A stretch of 11,362 nucleotides of DNA from an uncultured Planctomycetaceae bacterium. GTDB taxonomy: Bacteria; Planctomycetota; Planctomycetia; Pirellulales; JACPPG01. Below are positions 1 to 6,515 of the stretch, piece after piece. A program made the translations under genes and the position numbers. Location: NCBI GenBank assembly GCA_945957305.1, contig CAMFLN010000030.1, forward strand, positions 1 through 11,362, read 5' to 3'. The first letter of the stretch is position 1. Each line of letters opens with the position of its first letter. The notes beneath the pieces were generated by a model. It was not told the origin of the DNA. It ran no database searches and saw only the letters and a program-made list of their open reading frames with translations.

Positions 1-474
1 CGGATGTGGAGGAGGCGGACCGTCGGGGGGAGGCGGACCATCGGGACCAAAACCGCCGGGAGGAGCGTAAGGGCGGTCGCCTGGCGGAGGGGGCGGAGCG
101 CGCCTTTCGCCTTCTTGATCTGCATCATCATCGGCGGCGTCGTTCGCCAACTCCGTCGCCGCCCGCACCGCCGCCCCGAGTCCCCCCCGCACGGCATCGC
201 CCGTCAGACGCCGCCCTGCGGCAGGCGCTTGGCCACGCAGCAGCCCACGAACACGGCCGGCCTCGGTGGGCTTGGCGGCAGGTTTGGGGGCTTCGGCCGG
301 CTCGGCGGTCGCCTCTGCCGCCTTGGTATCGTCAGCTTTTTCCGGTGTCTTTGCCTCGGGCGTTTTAGCCGAGGGGGCCTTGTCATCAGCCGGCGCTTTG
401 TCCTCGGCTCGTCCGGCATTGCCGAGAACCAGGCATAAACTAACCGCGAGCCAGGCTGTACTTTGCATGCTCAT
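1..474 (-). CDS. Secreted Ala/Pro/Gly-rich low-complexity protein, N-terminal part (cut by window edge)
   Basis: The first 158 codons are present with no stop before the left edge, so the protein is longer than seen. The chosen ATG has a good ribosome binding site (AGAGGAG, about 9 nt upstream); a second ATG two codons later is worse placed. Residues 1-23 look like a signal peptide (hydrophobic W-L-A-V-S-L-C-L-V-L-G, then A-G-R-A before E-D-K). Then come a charged Lys/Ala/Pro/Glu/Asp stretch with short repeats (K-A-P, K-T-P-E), a Pro-Ala linker, an Arg/Ala/Gly segment around residues 66-100, an acidic patch (D-D-D-A-D) near 117, and from about 125 a P-P-P-P and P-D-G-P-P-P repeat. No enzymatic domain is visible. 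It lies 59 nt behind the membrane-protein gene and is probably co-transcribed with the sigma factor, which suggests an envelope or surface protein under its control. Function unknown. Confidence 0.75.
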   Translation of the reverse strand, partial: MSMQSTAWLAVSLCLVLGNAGRAEDKAPADDKAPSAKTPEAKTPEKADDTKAAEATAEPAEAPKPAAKPTEAGRVRGLLRGQAPAAGRRLTGDAVRGGLGAAVRAATELANDAADDDADQEGERRAPPPPPGDRPYAPPGGFGPDGPPPPDGPPPPHP

Positions 475-486
475 AAAAACGATCTC

Positions 487-499
487 CTCTCGGCGAGAG
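487..499. repeat. Short inverted repeat at the ribosome binding site of the secreted-protein gene
   Basis: CTCTCG-G-CGAGAG is a 13-bp dyad. In the minus-strand mRNA it can fold as CTCTC-GCC-GAGAG, and the right arm runs directly into the GAGGAG ribosome binding site. It could be a small hairpin that affects translation. The stem is only 5 bp with a 3-nt loop, so chance is quite possible. Confidence 0.3.
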
Positions 500-533
500 C
501 GGAATTGTCGGGGTAACACGCAGGCGTTCACTT

Positions 534-1088
534 TCAAAGCTCGCCGCCTGCCATTTCTTGTTCGAATTGATCGATCCGCGTTTGCAATAGCGCGATACTG
601 TCTGGTCGTTCGTGCCAGGCATGTTCGACCGTTTGAAACTCTTCCGCAAGACTGGCGGTTTCGGCCGCCAGCTCATCGTCCCACGGTTCGATCGCCAACG
701 TCTGATGAAGATTCTCGGCCGCGCTTGGTTGCGCCGACGGTGATTGCTGTGCGGCTGTATGATCCGACTGCATAGTCGAAGGTTCCGAAGTTTCCGGCGA
801 CTTTGCCGGGGCCGCAGCCGCGAAATCGCGTCCCGTCTGCGGGGCGGAATCACCGCGGCGCAAGGTAGTCAGACCCAGCATCAATAACAGCGATGCGGCC
901 ACAGCCAGCGCCGTCATGCCGATCCGCAGCCGACGCCGTCGCGCGCGCCGCTGGACCCGGGCGGCGATACGCGCAGAGAGCTGTTCGACGTCGCAGGGAG
1001 TTTCGGCCGCGGCCAGCAGATGCGCAAAAGCGCTCCAGGCGTCAGCCAACTCGGCGTCGCGCGTCGGATCGTGATCAAAATCGCTCAC
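534..1088 (-). CDS. Single-pass membrane protein, putative anti-sigma factor or sigma-partner protein
   Basis: 184 residues if read from the GTG at 1088, which forms a GTGA overlap with the sigma-factor stop and has GGAG 8 nt upstream. The alternative ATG at 1094 adds two residues but leaves the GGAG too close. The layout is an acidic N-terminal cytoplasmic part (1-45), a strongly basic run (residues 47-55, R-R-A-R-R-R-R-L-R), one transmembrane helix (about 56-76), a low-complexity Ala/Ser/Pro/Gln linker (80-125) and a C-terminal helical segment (135-180), presumably outside the cytoplasm. The N-terminus lacks the H-x3-C-x2-C zinc motif of common anti-sigma domains; the one N-terminal Cys (residue 32) is alone. 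The anti-sigma role is inferred from the overlap with the sigma gene, the size and the topology, not from a recognised domain. Confidence 0.75.
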   Translation of the reverse strand: MSDFDHDPTRDAELADAWSAFAHLLAAAETPCDVEQLSARIAARVQRRARRRRLRIGMTALAVAASLLLMLGLTTLRRGDSAPQTGRDFAAAAPAKSPETSEPSTMQSDHTAAQQSPSAQPSAAENLHQTLAIEPWDDELAAETASLAEEFQTVEHAWHERPDSIALLQTRIDQFEQEMAGGEL

Positions 1089-1609
1089 TCGCATTTCTCC
1101 ACCAGCAGTCGTCGCAAAGCCTGCAATCCTCGTCGGGCATGGCTCAGCACTGTGTTCGTCGGACATTTCATGACGACCGCGATTTCCTGAAACTCCATGT
1201 CGCCATAATAACGCAGCAGCAGTGTCCGCCGTTGAGCGTCGCTCAATGCTGTCAGAGCGTCGTTTAACTGGCGGCGATTCTCAGTTTCCAACAACGTCGC
1301 CAGCGGGGCCGTTTCGATCGCGGCGGGCTCGATCACCTGCCATTGCGTTTCGTCGGCAACGTGTTCCCGTTGTTGGACGCGGTGGCGATCACAAGCCAGC
1401 CGGTCCGCGATACGCAACAGGTATGCCCTCGGCTTCCCCTGCTCGACGTAGCGCTGTCGTGCTTCCCAGGCACGGCAAAACACCTCTTGGACCAGATCGT
1501 CGGCCGCGTGCGGATCACGCACGAGTGCCAGCAGGTAGCCCCGCACAGCCGGCGCGTGGTCCCGCACCCATTCGGTCAGGCGCTCGGTTTGCGGGGTGCG
1601 ATTGGCCAT
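1085..1609 (-). CDS. ECF-type RNA polymerase sigma factor (sigma-70 family)
   Basis: 174 residues, normal for ECF sigma factors. Region 2 spans about residues 13-78, with the core-binding motif D-D-L-V-Q-E-V-F at 37-44 and the promoter-melting part ending in R-I-A-D-R-L-A-C-D-R-H-R. Region 4 spans about 113-168: A-L-T-A-L-S-D-A-Q-R-R, then a helix-turn-helix around E-F-Q-E-I-A-V-V-M-K-C-P-T-N-T-V-L-S-H-A-R-R-G-L, which would read the -35 element. No region 3 or long C-terminal extension is present. The ATG at 1609 was chosen; a GTG one codon earlier (1612) is equally possible and neither has a clear Shine-Dalgarno sequence. The gene heads a minus-strand operon and overlaps the following membrane-protein gene. 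It diverges from the enhancer-binding-protein gene. The signal it answers to is unknown. Confidence 0.9.
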   Translation of the reverse strand: MANRTPQTERLTEWVRDHAPAVRGYLLALVRDPHAADDLVQEVFCRAWEARQRYVEQGKPRAYLLRIADRLACDRHRVQQREHVADETQWQVIEPAAIETAPLATLLETENRRQLNDALTALSDAQRRTLLLRYYGDMEFQEIAVVMKCPTNTVLSHARRGLQALRRLLVEKCE

Positions 1610-1906
1610 CACTACAACGTTAACAACGGGGGCCGGGTAAGAAAAATTGCAGGCTTGCTGAAAAAACAGGATTCGACTGCCAATTGACCCTATTCCCGGC
1701 CAATAAGGATCGTCTGGATCATACCGCTAAACTTCGCTTGCCACTCAGTCCGCGGCCTAACGCCAAACTCGTGGCCCGCTCTACACCTACAATCAGTGGC
1801 CGAGCCGTTGACGCGGTCCCTCGCCTCGCCGATGCTTTACAAATGCCGTGGGCACACCGGGTAAGGCGGACCCGCGCCGGCGGCCGCACTGTCGAGGAGT
1901 CCCCGG
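1610..1906. other. Divergent intergenic region between the sigma-factor operon and the enhancer-binding-protein gene
   Basis: 297 nt without a convincing gene. It must hold the promoters for both directions. A loose ECF-like element faces the sigma gene. Facing right, TTGACG occurs at 1807-1812, but 17 nt later there is only a poor -10 (GATGCT). Near the right end GAGGAG (1895-1900) is the ribosome binding site of the gene starting at 1907. No sigma-54 consensus was seen here. Confidence 0.5.
1672..1696 (-). promoter_or_regulatory. Possible ECF-type promoter for the sigma-factor operon
   Basis: On the minus strand GGAAT (1692-1696) is followed after 16 nt by CGAA (1672-1675), resembling the GGAA(C/T)-N16-CGNN pattern of ECF promoters. 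Transcription would start about 55 nt before the sigma start codon, consistent with autoregulation. The match is loose and was found by eye. Confidence 0.22.
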
Positions 1907-3298
1907 GTGTCAGAATCCCGCCTGTTGATTGTCGATCCCACTGCCAATCCACGCGCAGACTATGCGCTGGGCCTGGCAGGATTAGAACCGCGCGAGTGCG
2001 TGTTCGAGAGCGATTCCGCTGCGGCCGAGCGGCGACTGGCCGACGAATCCTTCGACGCCCTGGTGGTAGGGGTCCGCACGCCCGGGGATGCGTCTCTGGA
2101 AGTGGTGGAGCGCTTGCGGCGGCGCGACCCGACGTTACCCATTGTGCTCATTGGCCCCCCGGCGCTCGATAACGGCGCCAGGGCCGCATTGCATTCGCAG
2201 GCGGACGAAGTATTGACAGCGCCGCTGGCACGCGGCGTTCTAGCGGAGTCGCTCAAGCGCTTGTTGGCGCAGCGACGCCTCGACGCTGAGCGAGAATTGT
2301 TGCGGCGGCAGATCGAACGCCCCTACAGCTTCGATGACATCATCGGCACTTGCCCCGCCATGCGGAAAGTGTTCGAGATGATCGACCAGGTCGCCGACTC
2401 AGGCGTGGACGTGCTGGTCGTCGGCGACACGGGCACCGGCAAGGAACTGGTCGCCCGCAGCATTCATCGCCGCAGTCGGCGTGCCGAAGGCCCCTTCGTG
2501 CCGGTCGATTGTGGCGCCATTCCCGAGAACCTGTTGGAAGCCGAGTTCTTTGGTCACGAAAAAGGGGCCTTCACGGGCGCCGAGCACCGGAGCATCGGTC
2601 TCTTGGAATTTGCCAACGGTGGGACGTTCTTTTTGGACGAGTTGGGAGAGTTGCCGCTGCTGATGCAGGCAAAGCTGCTGCGCACGCTGCAAGAGCGCAA
2701 AATTCGCCGCGTCGGAGGTCGACAGGAAATCGACGTTGATGTCCGTATCGTCGCGGCTACGGCGCGCGATCTGGATTCGATGGTCGCGCAGCAGCGCTTT
2801 CGCAAGGATCTGTATTACCGCATCAACGTGGTGCGGATCACCTTGCCCCCCTTGGCAGCGCGTGGCGACGATTTAGGCTTGCTGGCCGAGTATTTTGCCG
2901 TGAAATACAGCCGCGAAATGAACAAGCCGATCGCCGGCATCACGCCCGAGGCGTACCAGGTGTTGGCGCACTATTCGTGGCCCGGCAACGTGCGCGAGCT
3001 GCAAAACGTAATTCGCCGCGCGCTTGCGCTGTCGACCGATACGATGATCGGCTTGGAAGACCTGCCAGACGCCCTGGTCATCGCGGCAGGCGCCGATTCG
3101 CGAGCCGGCGTAGGCCCGGCCGGGTACTTTCGCTTGCGGGATGAACATATGGCCCGCTTCGAGCGGCAGTACCTCGCCGACCTGTTGCGACGTCACGGGG
3201 GCGAAGTGACGTCGGCGGCCCTCGAAGCTCAGCTGCCGCGTGGCACGCTGTATCGCCTGTTGAAGAACCACGGCATCGACGCAGGCAGCTTTCGTTAG
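1907..3298 (+). CDS. Sigma-54 enhancer-binding protein with degenerate receiver domain, Fis-type DNA-binding end
   Basis: 463 residues, the usual size for NtrC-type activators. It starts at GTG with GAGGAG 7 nt upstream. Residues 5-120 have the spacing of a response-regulator receiver but lack its chemistry: the acidic pair is D10-P11, the phospho-acceptor position at the end of strand 3 is G55 (V-V-G-V-R-T-P-G), the Thr/Ser position is G83, and the Lys of the K-P motif is A105 (L-T-A-P). A charged linker (121-140) leads to a complete AAA+ domain: Walker A G-D-T-G-T-G-K-E at 173-180, the sigma-54 contact loop G-A-F-T-G-A at 220-225, Walker B F-F-L-D-E-L-G-E-L at 241-249, putative arginine fingers in F-R-K-D-L-Y-Y-R at 298-305, and W-P-G-N-V-R-E-L at 358-365. 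The C-terminus (about 415-456) is a Fis-type helix-turn-helix ending in R-G-T-L-Y-R-L-L-K-N-H. It should activate sigma-54 promoters, one of which lies just downstream. No sensor kinase is adjacent. Confidence 0.95.
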   Translation: MSESRLLIVDPTANPRADYALGLAGLEPRECVFESDSAAAERRLADESFDALVVGVRTPGDASLEVVERLRRRDPTLPIVLIGPPALDNGARAALHSQADEVLTAPLARGVLAESLKRLLAQRRLDAERELLRRQIERPYSFDDIIGTCPAMRKVFEMIDQVADSGVDVLVVGDTGTGKELVARSIHRRSRRAEGPFVPVDCGAIPENLLEAEFFGHEKGAFTGAEHRSIGLLEFANGGTFFLDELGELPLLMQAKLLRTLQERKIRRVGGRQEIDVDVRIVAATARDLDSMVAQQRFRKDLYYRINVVRITLPPLAARGDDLGLLAEYFAVKYSREMNKPIAGITPEAYQVLAHYSWPGNVRELQNVIRRALALSTDTMIGLEDLPDALVIAAGADSRAGVGPAGYFRLRDEHMARFERQYLADLLRRHGGEVTSAALEAQLPRGTLYRLLKNHGIDAGSFR

Positions 3299-3532
3299 GC
3301 GGGGTGACCTGCCGAGCCGGCGCGCCTCAAGCTTGTGACACCCCTCGCGCGCGGCGCGACTTTCGTCGTAAGTCGTGGTTCAACCGAATGTTGGCTCGAT
3401 GAAGCTGTGGCGAAACTGGCCCGGAATTGTCGCACTCGTGGCAATCAAATCGCGCCACCACCAGGATGTCGGGAAATGCGCGGAATCACGGAAGTTGAAA
3501 GTAGATCATGATTTAGCGGGGCGCCGGGCGTG

Positions 3533-3548
3533 CGACACCGGGTTGTCG
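3533..3548. promoter_or_regulatory. Dyad (possible operator) upstream of the glnB promoter
   Basis: CGACA-CCGGGT-TGTCG is a perfect 5-bp inverted repeat with a 6-bp centre. It lies 8 nt upstream of the sigma-54 -24 element. It is closer than activator sites for sigma-54 promoters usually are (about 80-150 bp upstream), so it may be a site for another regulator, or chance. Confidence 0.3.
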
Positions 3549-3556
3549 GCCCTGCG

Positions 3557-3573
3557 TGGCACAGTGATTGCTT
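3557..3573 (+). promoter_or_regulatory. Sigma-54 (-24/-12) promoter of glnB
   Basis: TGGCAC-AGTGA-TTGCTT matches the sigma-54 consensus TGGCAC-N5-TTGC(A/T) at every defined position. The -24 GG is at 3558-3559 and the -12 GC at 3570-3571, with the required 10 nt between them. The expected start is near 3583, giving a leader of about 77 nt before glnB. Such a promoter needs an enhancer-binding activator, and one is encoded immediately upstream. Confidence 0.85.
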
Positions 3574-3617
3574 TTCATGACCGTCGGCATCTGGAAGTAC
3601 CGGGTGAGGCGGCCTGA

Positions 3618-3998
<381 letters not shown>

Positions 3999-4035
3999 AG
4001 CGCGACGCGCAGACTTCGTTTCGCGCTGCAATTAG

Positions 4036-4093
4036 CCGGGAAGTGCGACGAACCGGGAAGTGACAATGGCGGACGTCACTTCCCGGTTTTTTT
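4036..4093 (+). terminator. Intrinsic terminator of glnB with a duplicated left arm
   Basis: AACCGGGAAGTGAC (4051-4064) pairs perfectly with GTCACTTCCCGGTT (4075-4088) around a 10-nt loop, and the right arm runs into seven T (4087-4093). This is a textbook rho-independent terminator for rightward transcription, 53 nt after the glnB stop. The 10-mer CCGGGAAGTG of the left arm also occurs at 4036-4045, so an alternative hairpin is possible. Read leftward the stem lacks a T-run, so it is a poor terminator for pckA. Confidence 0.92.
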
Positions 4094-4105
4094 GCGCCGC
4101 GAGTG

Positions 4106-5710
4106 TTACTTGGCAGTGACGGCGCTATTCGCGCCAGGGCCGGCGCTGCGCACTTCTTCGCTGGCGAATTCCGAGTACTTGGCGAAGTTTTCGTGAAACA
4201 GCGCGATCAACTTATCCGCGGTGCGCTGATAATCGGTCGACGACGACCAGGTGTTTTTCGGTTGCAAGATTGCATCGGGTACGCCCGGGCAGCGCAGCGG
4301 AACTTCCAGACCGAACGACGATTCAATCGTGGTATCGACGCGGGCCAGCTCCCCGGAATGGATGGCGTCGATAATGGCTCGTGTGTAAGCGAGCTTGATG
4401 CGCGAGCCTGTGCCAAAGGATCCGCCCGACCAACCGGTGTTCACCAACCAGGCCTGCGCGTCGTGAGCCCGAATTTTTTCGGCCAGCAGAGTGGCATATT
4501 TCGTGGGGTGCCAAACCATGAACGCCGCGCCGAAACAAGCAGAGAATGTGACGGCCGGATCGGTGATACCCACCTCGGTTCCGGCGACCTTGGCCGTGTA
4601 ACCACTGAGAAAATGGTACATCGCCTGCGCCGGCGAGAGCTTGCTGACCGGCGGCAACACGCCATATGCGTCGCAAGCCAGGAAAATGATGTTCGACGGA
4701 TGACCTCCCACGCACGGTATTTTGGCGTTGGGAATAAACTCGATCGGGTAACAGGCCCGCGTGTTCTCTGTCAGCGAGGCATCGCTGTAATCCGGTTCGC
4801 GCGTCGCTTCGTCGTACCTGACATTTTCCAAAACCGAGCCGTAACGAATGGCGCGAAAAATCTCGGGTTCAGCGGCTGCGGACAATCCGATGCACTTGGC
4901 GTAGCAGCCCCCCTCGATATTGAAGACGCCCTGATCCGTCCAGCAATGTTCATCATCGCCGATCAACCGGCGGTGCGGGTCGGCTGACAGCGTGGTCTTG
5001 CCGGTGCCCGAGAGTCCGAAGAAGAGCGTGACGTCGCCGCCGCTCCCCTCATTGGCCGAGCAGTGCATGGGGAACACGCCCCGCAGCGGCATGAGGTAAT
5101 TCATGATCGTGAAGACACCCTTTTTCATCTCGCCCGCATATTCGGTGCCCAGGATCACGACCTCGCCACGCTCAAAGCTGATGTCGACGCTGGTGCGCGA
5201 CGTCATCCGCGCTGTGAGCAAGTTGGCCGGAAACTCGCCGGCGTTGATGATCGTGTAATCGGGGTCGCCGAACTGTGCTAGTTCTTCCGCCGACGGGCGA
5301 ATCAGCATGTTGTACATGAACAGGGCGTGGTAAGGCCGCGCGCAGATCACGCGCACCTTCAGGCGATGCTGTGGATCCCAGCCGGCGAAGCCATCGACGA
5401 CGTAGATCCGCGGACGCGTTTGCAGGTAGTCGACGGCCCGCTGCAGATTGGTGAGAAACGTGTGATCGTCCATGGGGATGTTGATATCTCCCCACCACAC
5501 ATTGCCCGAACTGTCGGGATGATCGACCAGTCGTTTGTCCTTGGGACTGCGGCCGGTCTTCGAGCCCGAGCGCGACATCAGGGCGCCTGAACTGGCCAGC
5601 GCTCCGTGGTCATGGGCGACCGCCTCTTCGTACAAGCGCGCCGGTGAGACATTGTGCAGAACGTTGGCGACCGAAAGGCCGTAGCGGTCGAGATTGAAAG
5701 ATTCTGGCAT
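4106..5710 (-). CDS. pckA: Phosphoenolpyruvate carboxykinase (ATP)
   Basis: 534 residues, typical of the ATP-dependent family. It catalyses oxaloacetate + ATP to PEP + CO2 + ADP, the first committed step of gluconeogenesis, in the cytoplasm. Key motifs are present: T-G-R-S-P-K-D-K-R (52-60, substrate-binding Arg54), Y-A-G-E-M-K-K-G (191-198, with the metal/PEP-binding Lys), P-M-H-C-S-A-N (214-220, metal-binding His216), the P-loop G-L-S-G-T-G-K-T-T (232-240), L-I-G-D-D-E-H-C-W (249-257, metal-binding Asp) and E-N-T-R-A-C-Y-P (315-322). No motif is broken. The ATG at 5710 was chosen because similarity begins there (M-P-E-S-F-N-L-D); an in-frame ATG at 5818 would add 36 unlike residues. The ribosome binding site is weak. 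It converges on glnB and lies 176 nt behind the HD-domain gene, with room for its own promoter. Confidence 0.97.
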   Translation of the reverse strand: MPESFNLDRYGLSVANVLHNVSPARLYEEAVAHDHGALASSGALMSRSGSKTGRSPKDKRLVDHPDSSGNVWWGDINIPMDDHTFLTNLQRAVDYLQTRPRIYVVDGFAGWDPQHRLKVRVICARPYHALFMYNMLIRPSAEELAQFGDPDYTIINAGEFPANLLTARMTSRTSVDISFERGEVVILGTEYAGEMKKGVFTIMNYLMPLRGVFPMHCSANEGSGGDVTLFFGLSGTGKTTLSADPHRRLIGDDEHCWTDQGVFNIEGGCYAKCIGLSAAAEPEIFRAIRYGSVLENVRYDEATREPDYSDASLTENTRACYPIEFIPNAKIPCVGGHPSNIIFLACDAYGVLPPVSKLSPAQAMYHFLSGYTAKVAGTEVGITDPAVTFSACFGAAFMVWHPTKYATLLAEKIRAHDAQAWLVNTGWSGGSFGTGSRIKLAYTRAIIDAIHSGELARVDTTIESSFGLEVPLRCPGVPDAILQPKNTWSSSTDYQRTADKLIALFHENFAKYSEFASEEVRSAGPGANSAVTAK

Positions 5711-5735
5711 GAGGTTCTCGTCAGAAGTGTGTCGT

Positions 5736-5760
5736 GCCAGGGGGGACGTTTTTCCCTGGC
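5736..5760. repeat. Stem-loop in the leader region of pckA
   Basis: GCCAGGG (5736-5742) pairs with CCCTGGC (5754-5760) around an 11-nt loop, 25 nt before the pckA start codon. Neither strand has the T-run of a terminator on the right side for pckA or HD-gene transcription. It may be a leader hairpin or a protein site. Confidence 0.35.
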
Positions 5761-5809
5761 TCGCAATCTGCTGGCTGTGCCCACGCTTTGACCGCCGCCT
5801 GCAAGCAAA

Positions 5810-5864
5810 GCGATTCACGCTCGACAGTGAGCGAAGTGGCGATTCTCCTGAAAATCGGCGATTC
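5810..5864. repeat. Three copies of GCGATTC upstream of pckA
   Basis: GCGATTC occurs at 5810-5816, 5839-5845 and 5858-5864, all in one orientation (GAATCGC on the pckA strand). The last two are extended to GGCGATTC and lie 19 nt apart. Their position 100-155 nt before the pckA start fits regulator sites near its promoter, but no known regulator was recognised. Confidence 0.35.
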
Positions 5865-5886
5865 TGTTTGGTCTGGAGGCCGTGAA

Positions 5887-6456
5887 CTATACGCCGGCCG
5901 GACTAGCCAGTCCAAGCTCGGCGGCGATGGTTTGTAGTGCGGAAATGACAAACTGAATGTGCTCATCCAGCTCGATGCCCAGATCGGCGGCGCCGCGCAC
6001 GATGTCGTCGCGATTCACAGCGGCCGCAAAGCCCTTTTGTTTCAACTTCTTGCGCACGCTCGAGGCCTGCATGCCGGCGAGGCGCTCGGGGCGAACAATG
6101 GCCACGGCTGTGATGAATCCGCTCAATTCGTCGCAGGCGTAAAGCGCCTTGTCGAGCAGCGATCGTCTGGGACAGTCTGTCAGATAGTCCGCGTGCGATT
6201 TGATGGCGTAGATGACCTGCTCGGGGTAACCCAGCCCGGTGAGGATCGCCGCCCCCTGCAGGGGATGATCCGGAGGGTCAGGCCACCGCTCGTAATCGAA
6301 GTCGTGCAGCAGGCCCACGATGCCCCAGGTCTCTTCGTCCTCGCCAAATCGTCGCGCGTAGGCTTTCATGGCCGCTTCTACGGCCAGCATGTGCTTGCGC
6401 AGACTGTCGCTGGCCGTGTACTGGCAAACGAGTTGAAAAGCGTCAGCACGATTCAC
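5887..6456 (-). CDS. HD-domain protein (putative metal-dependent phosphohydrolase)
   Basis: 189 residues from a GTG at 6456. The frame is open further upstream, but similarity starts with V-N-R-A-D-A-F, like the M-N-R-E-E-A starts common in this family, and no better start was found. There is no clear ribosome binding site. The HD metal-binding set is complete: H22 (R-K-H-M-L), H51-D52 (G-L-L-H-D-F-D-Y-E), H88 (I-K-S-H-A-D) and D109 (A-C-D-E-L-S-G-F). The C-terminal half ([11 protein letters not shown] at 133-143, V-N-R-D-D at 148-152) is typical of small stand-alone HD proteins of unknown substrate, often annotated as HDIG-domain hydrolases. It is probably a cytoplasmic phosphohydrolase; substrate unknown. 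It lies 60 nt after the TPR gene on the same strand and may share its transcript. Confidence 0.88.
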   Translation of the reverse strand: MNRADAFQLVCQYTASDSLRKHMLAVEAAMKAYARRFGEDEETWGIVGLLHDFDYERWPDPPDHPLQGAAILTGLGYPEQVIYAIKSHADYLTDCPRRSLLDKALYACDELSGFITAVAIVRPERLAGMQASSVRKKLKQKGFAAAVNRDDIVRGAADLGIELDEHIQFVISALQTIAAELGLASPAGV

Positions 6457-6515
6457 GATTGCCCGCGGCGAAACACACGTAAGAGAGCAAGAAGGTTCAA
6501 CATCGTCGACCGCGC

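Noticed and set aside
204..419. Arg/Pro-rich open frame on the minus strand near the left end
   Set aside because: It is out of frame with the signal-peptide gene that has a strong ribosome binding site and covers the same bases.
3310..3360. GC-rich self-complementary stretch after the enhancer-binding-protein gene as a terminator
   Set aside because: The arms are only repeated GCGC tracts, pairing is imperfect and no T-run follows.
3375..3617. Possible 80-codon gene in the gap before glnB
   Set aside because: No ribosome binding site, no recognisable sequence, and it runs across the sigma-54 promoter.
4103..4987. Long open frame (294 codons) on the plus strand
   Set aside because: It lies wholly opposite pckA, whose motifs are complete; the frame is a high-GC antisense shadow with no recognisable domain.
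5733..5739. TGGCACG on the minus strand, resembling a sigma-54 -24 element before pckA
   Set aside because: The -12 position lacks GC (the sequence there is ACTTC), so it is not a sigma-54 promoter.
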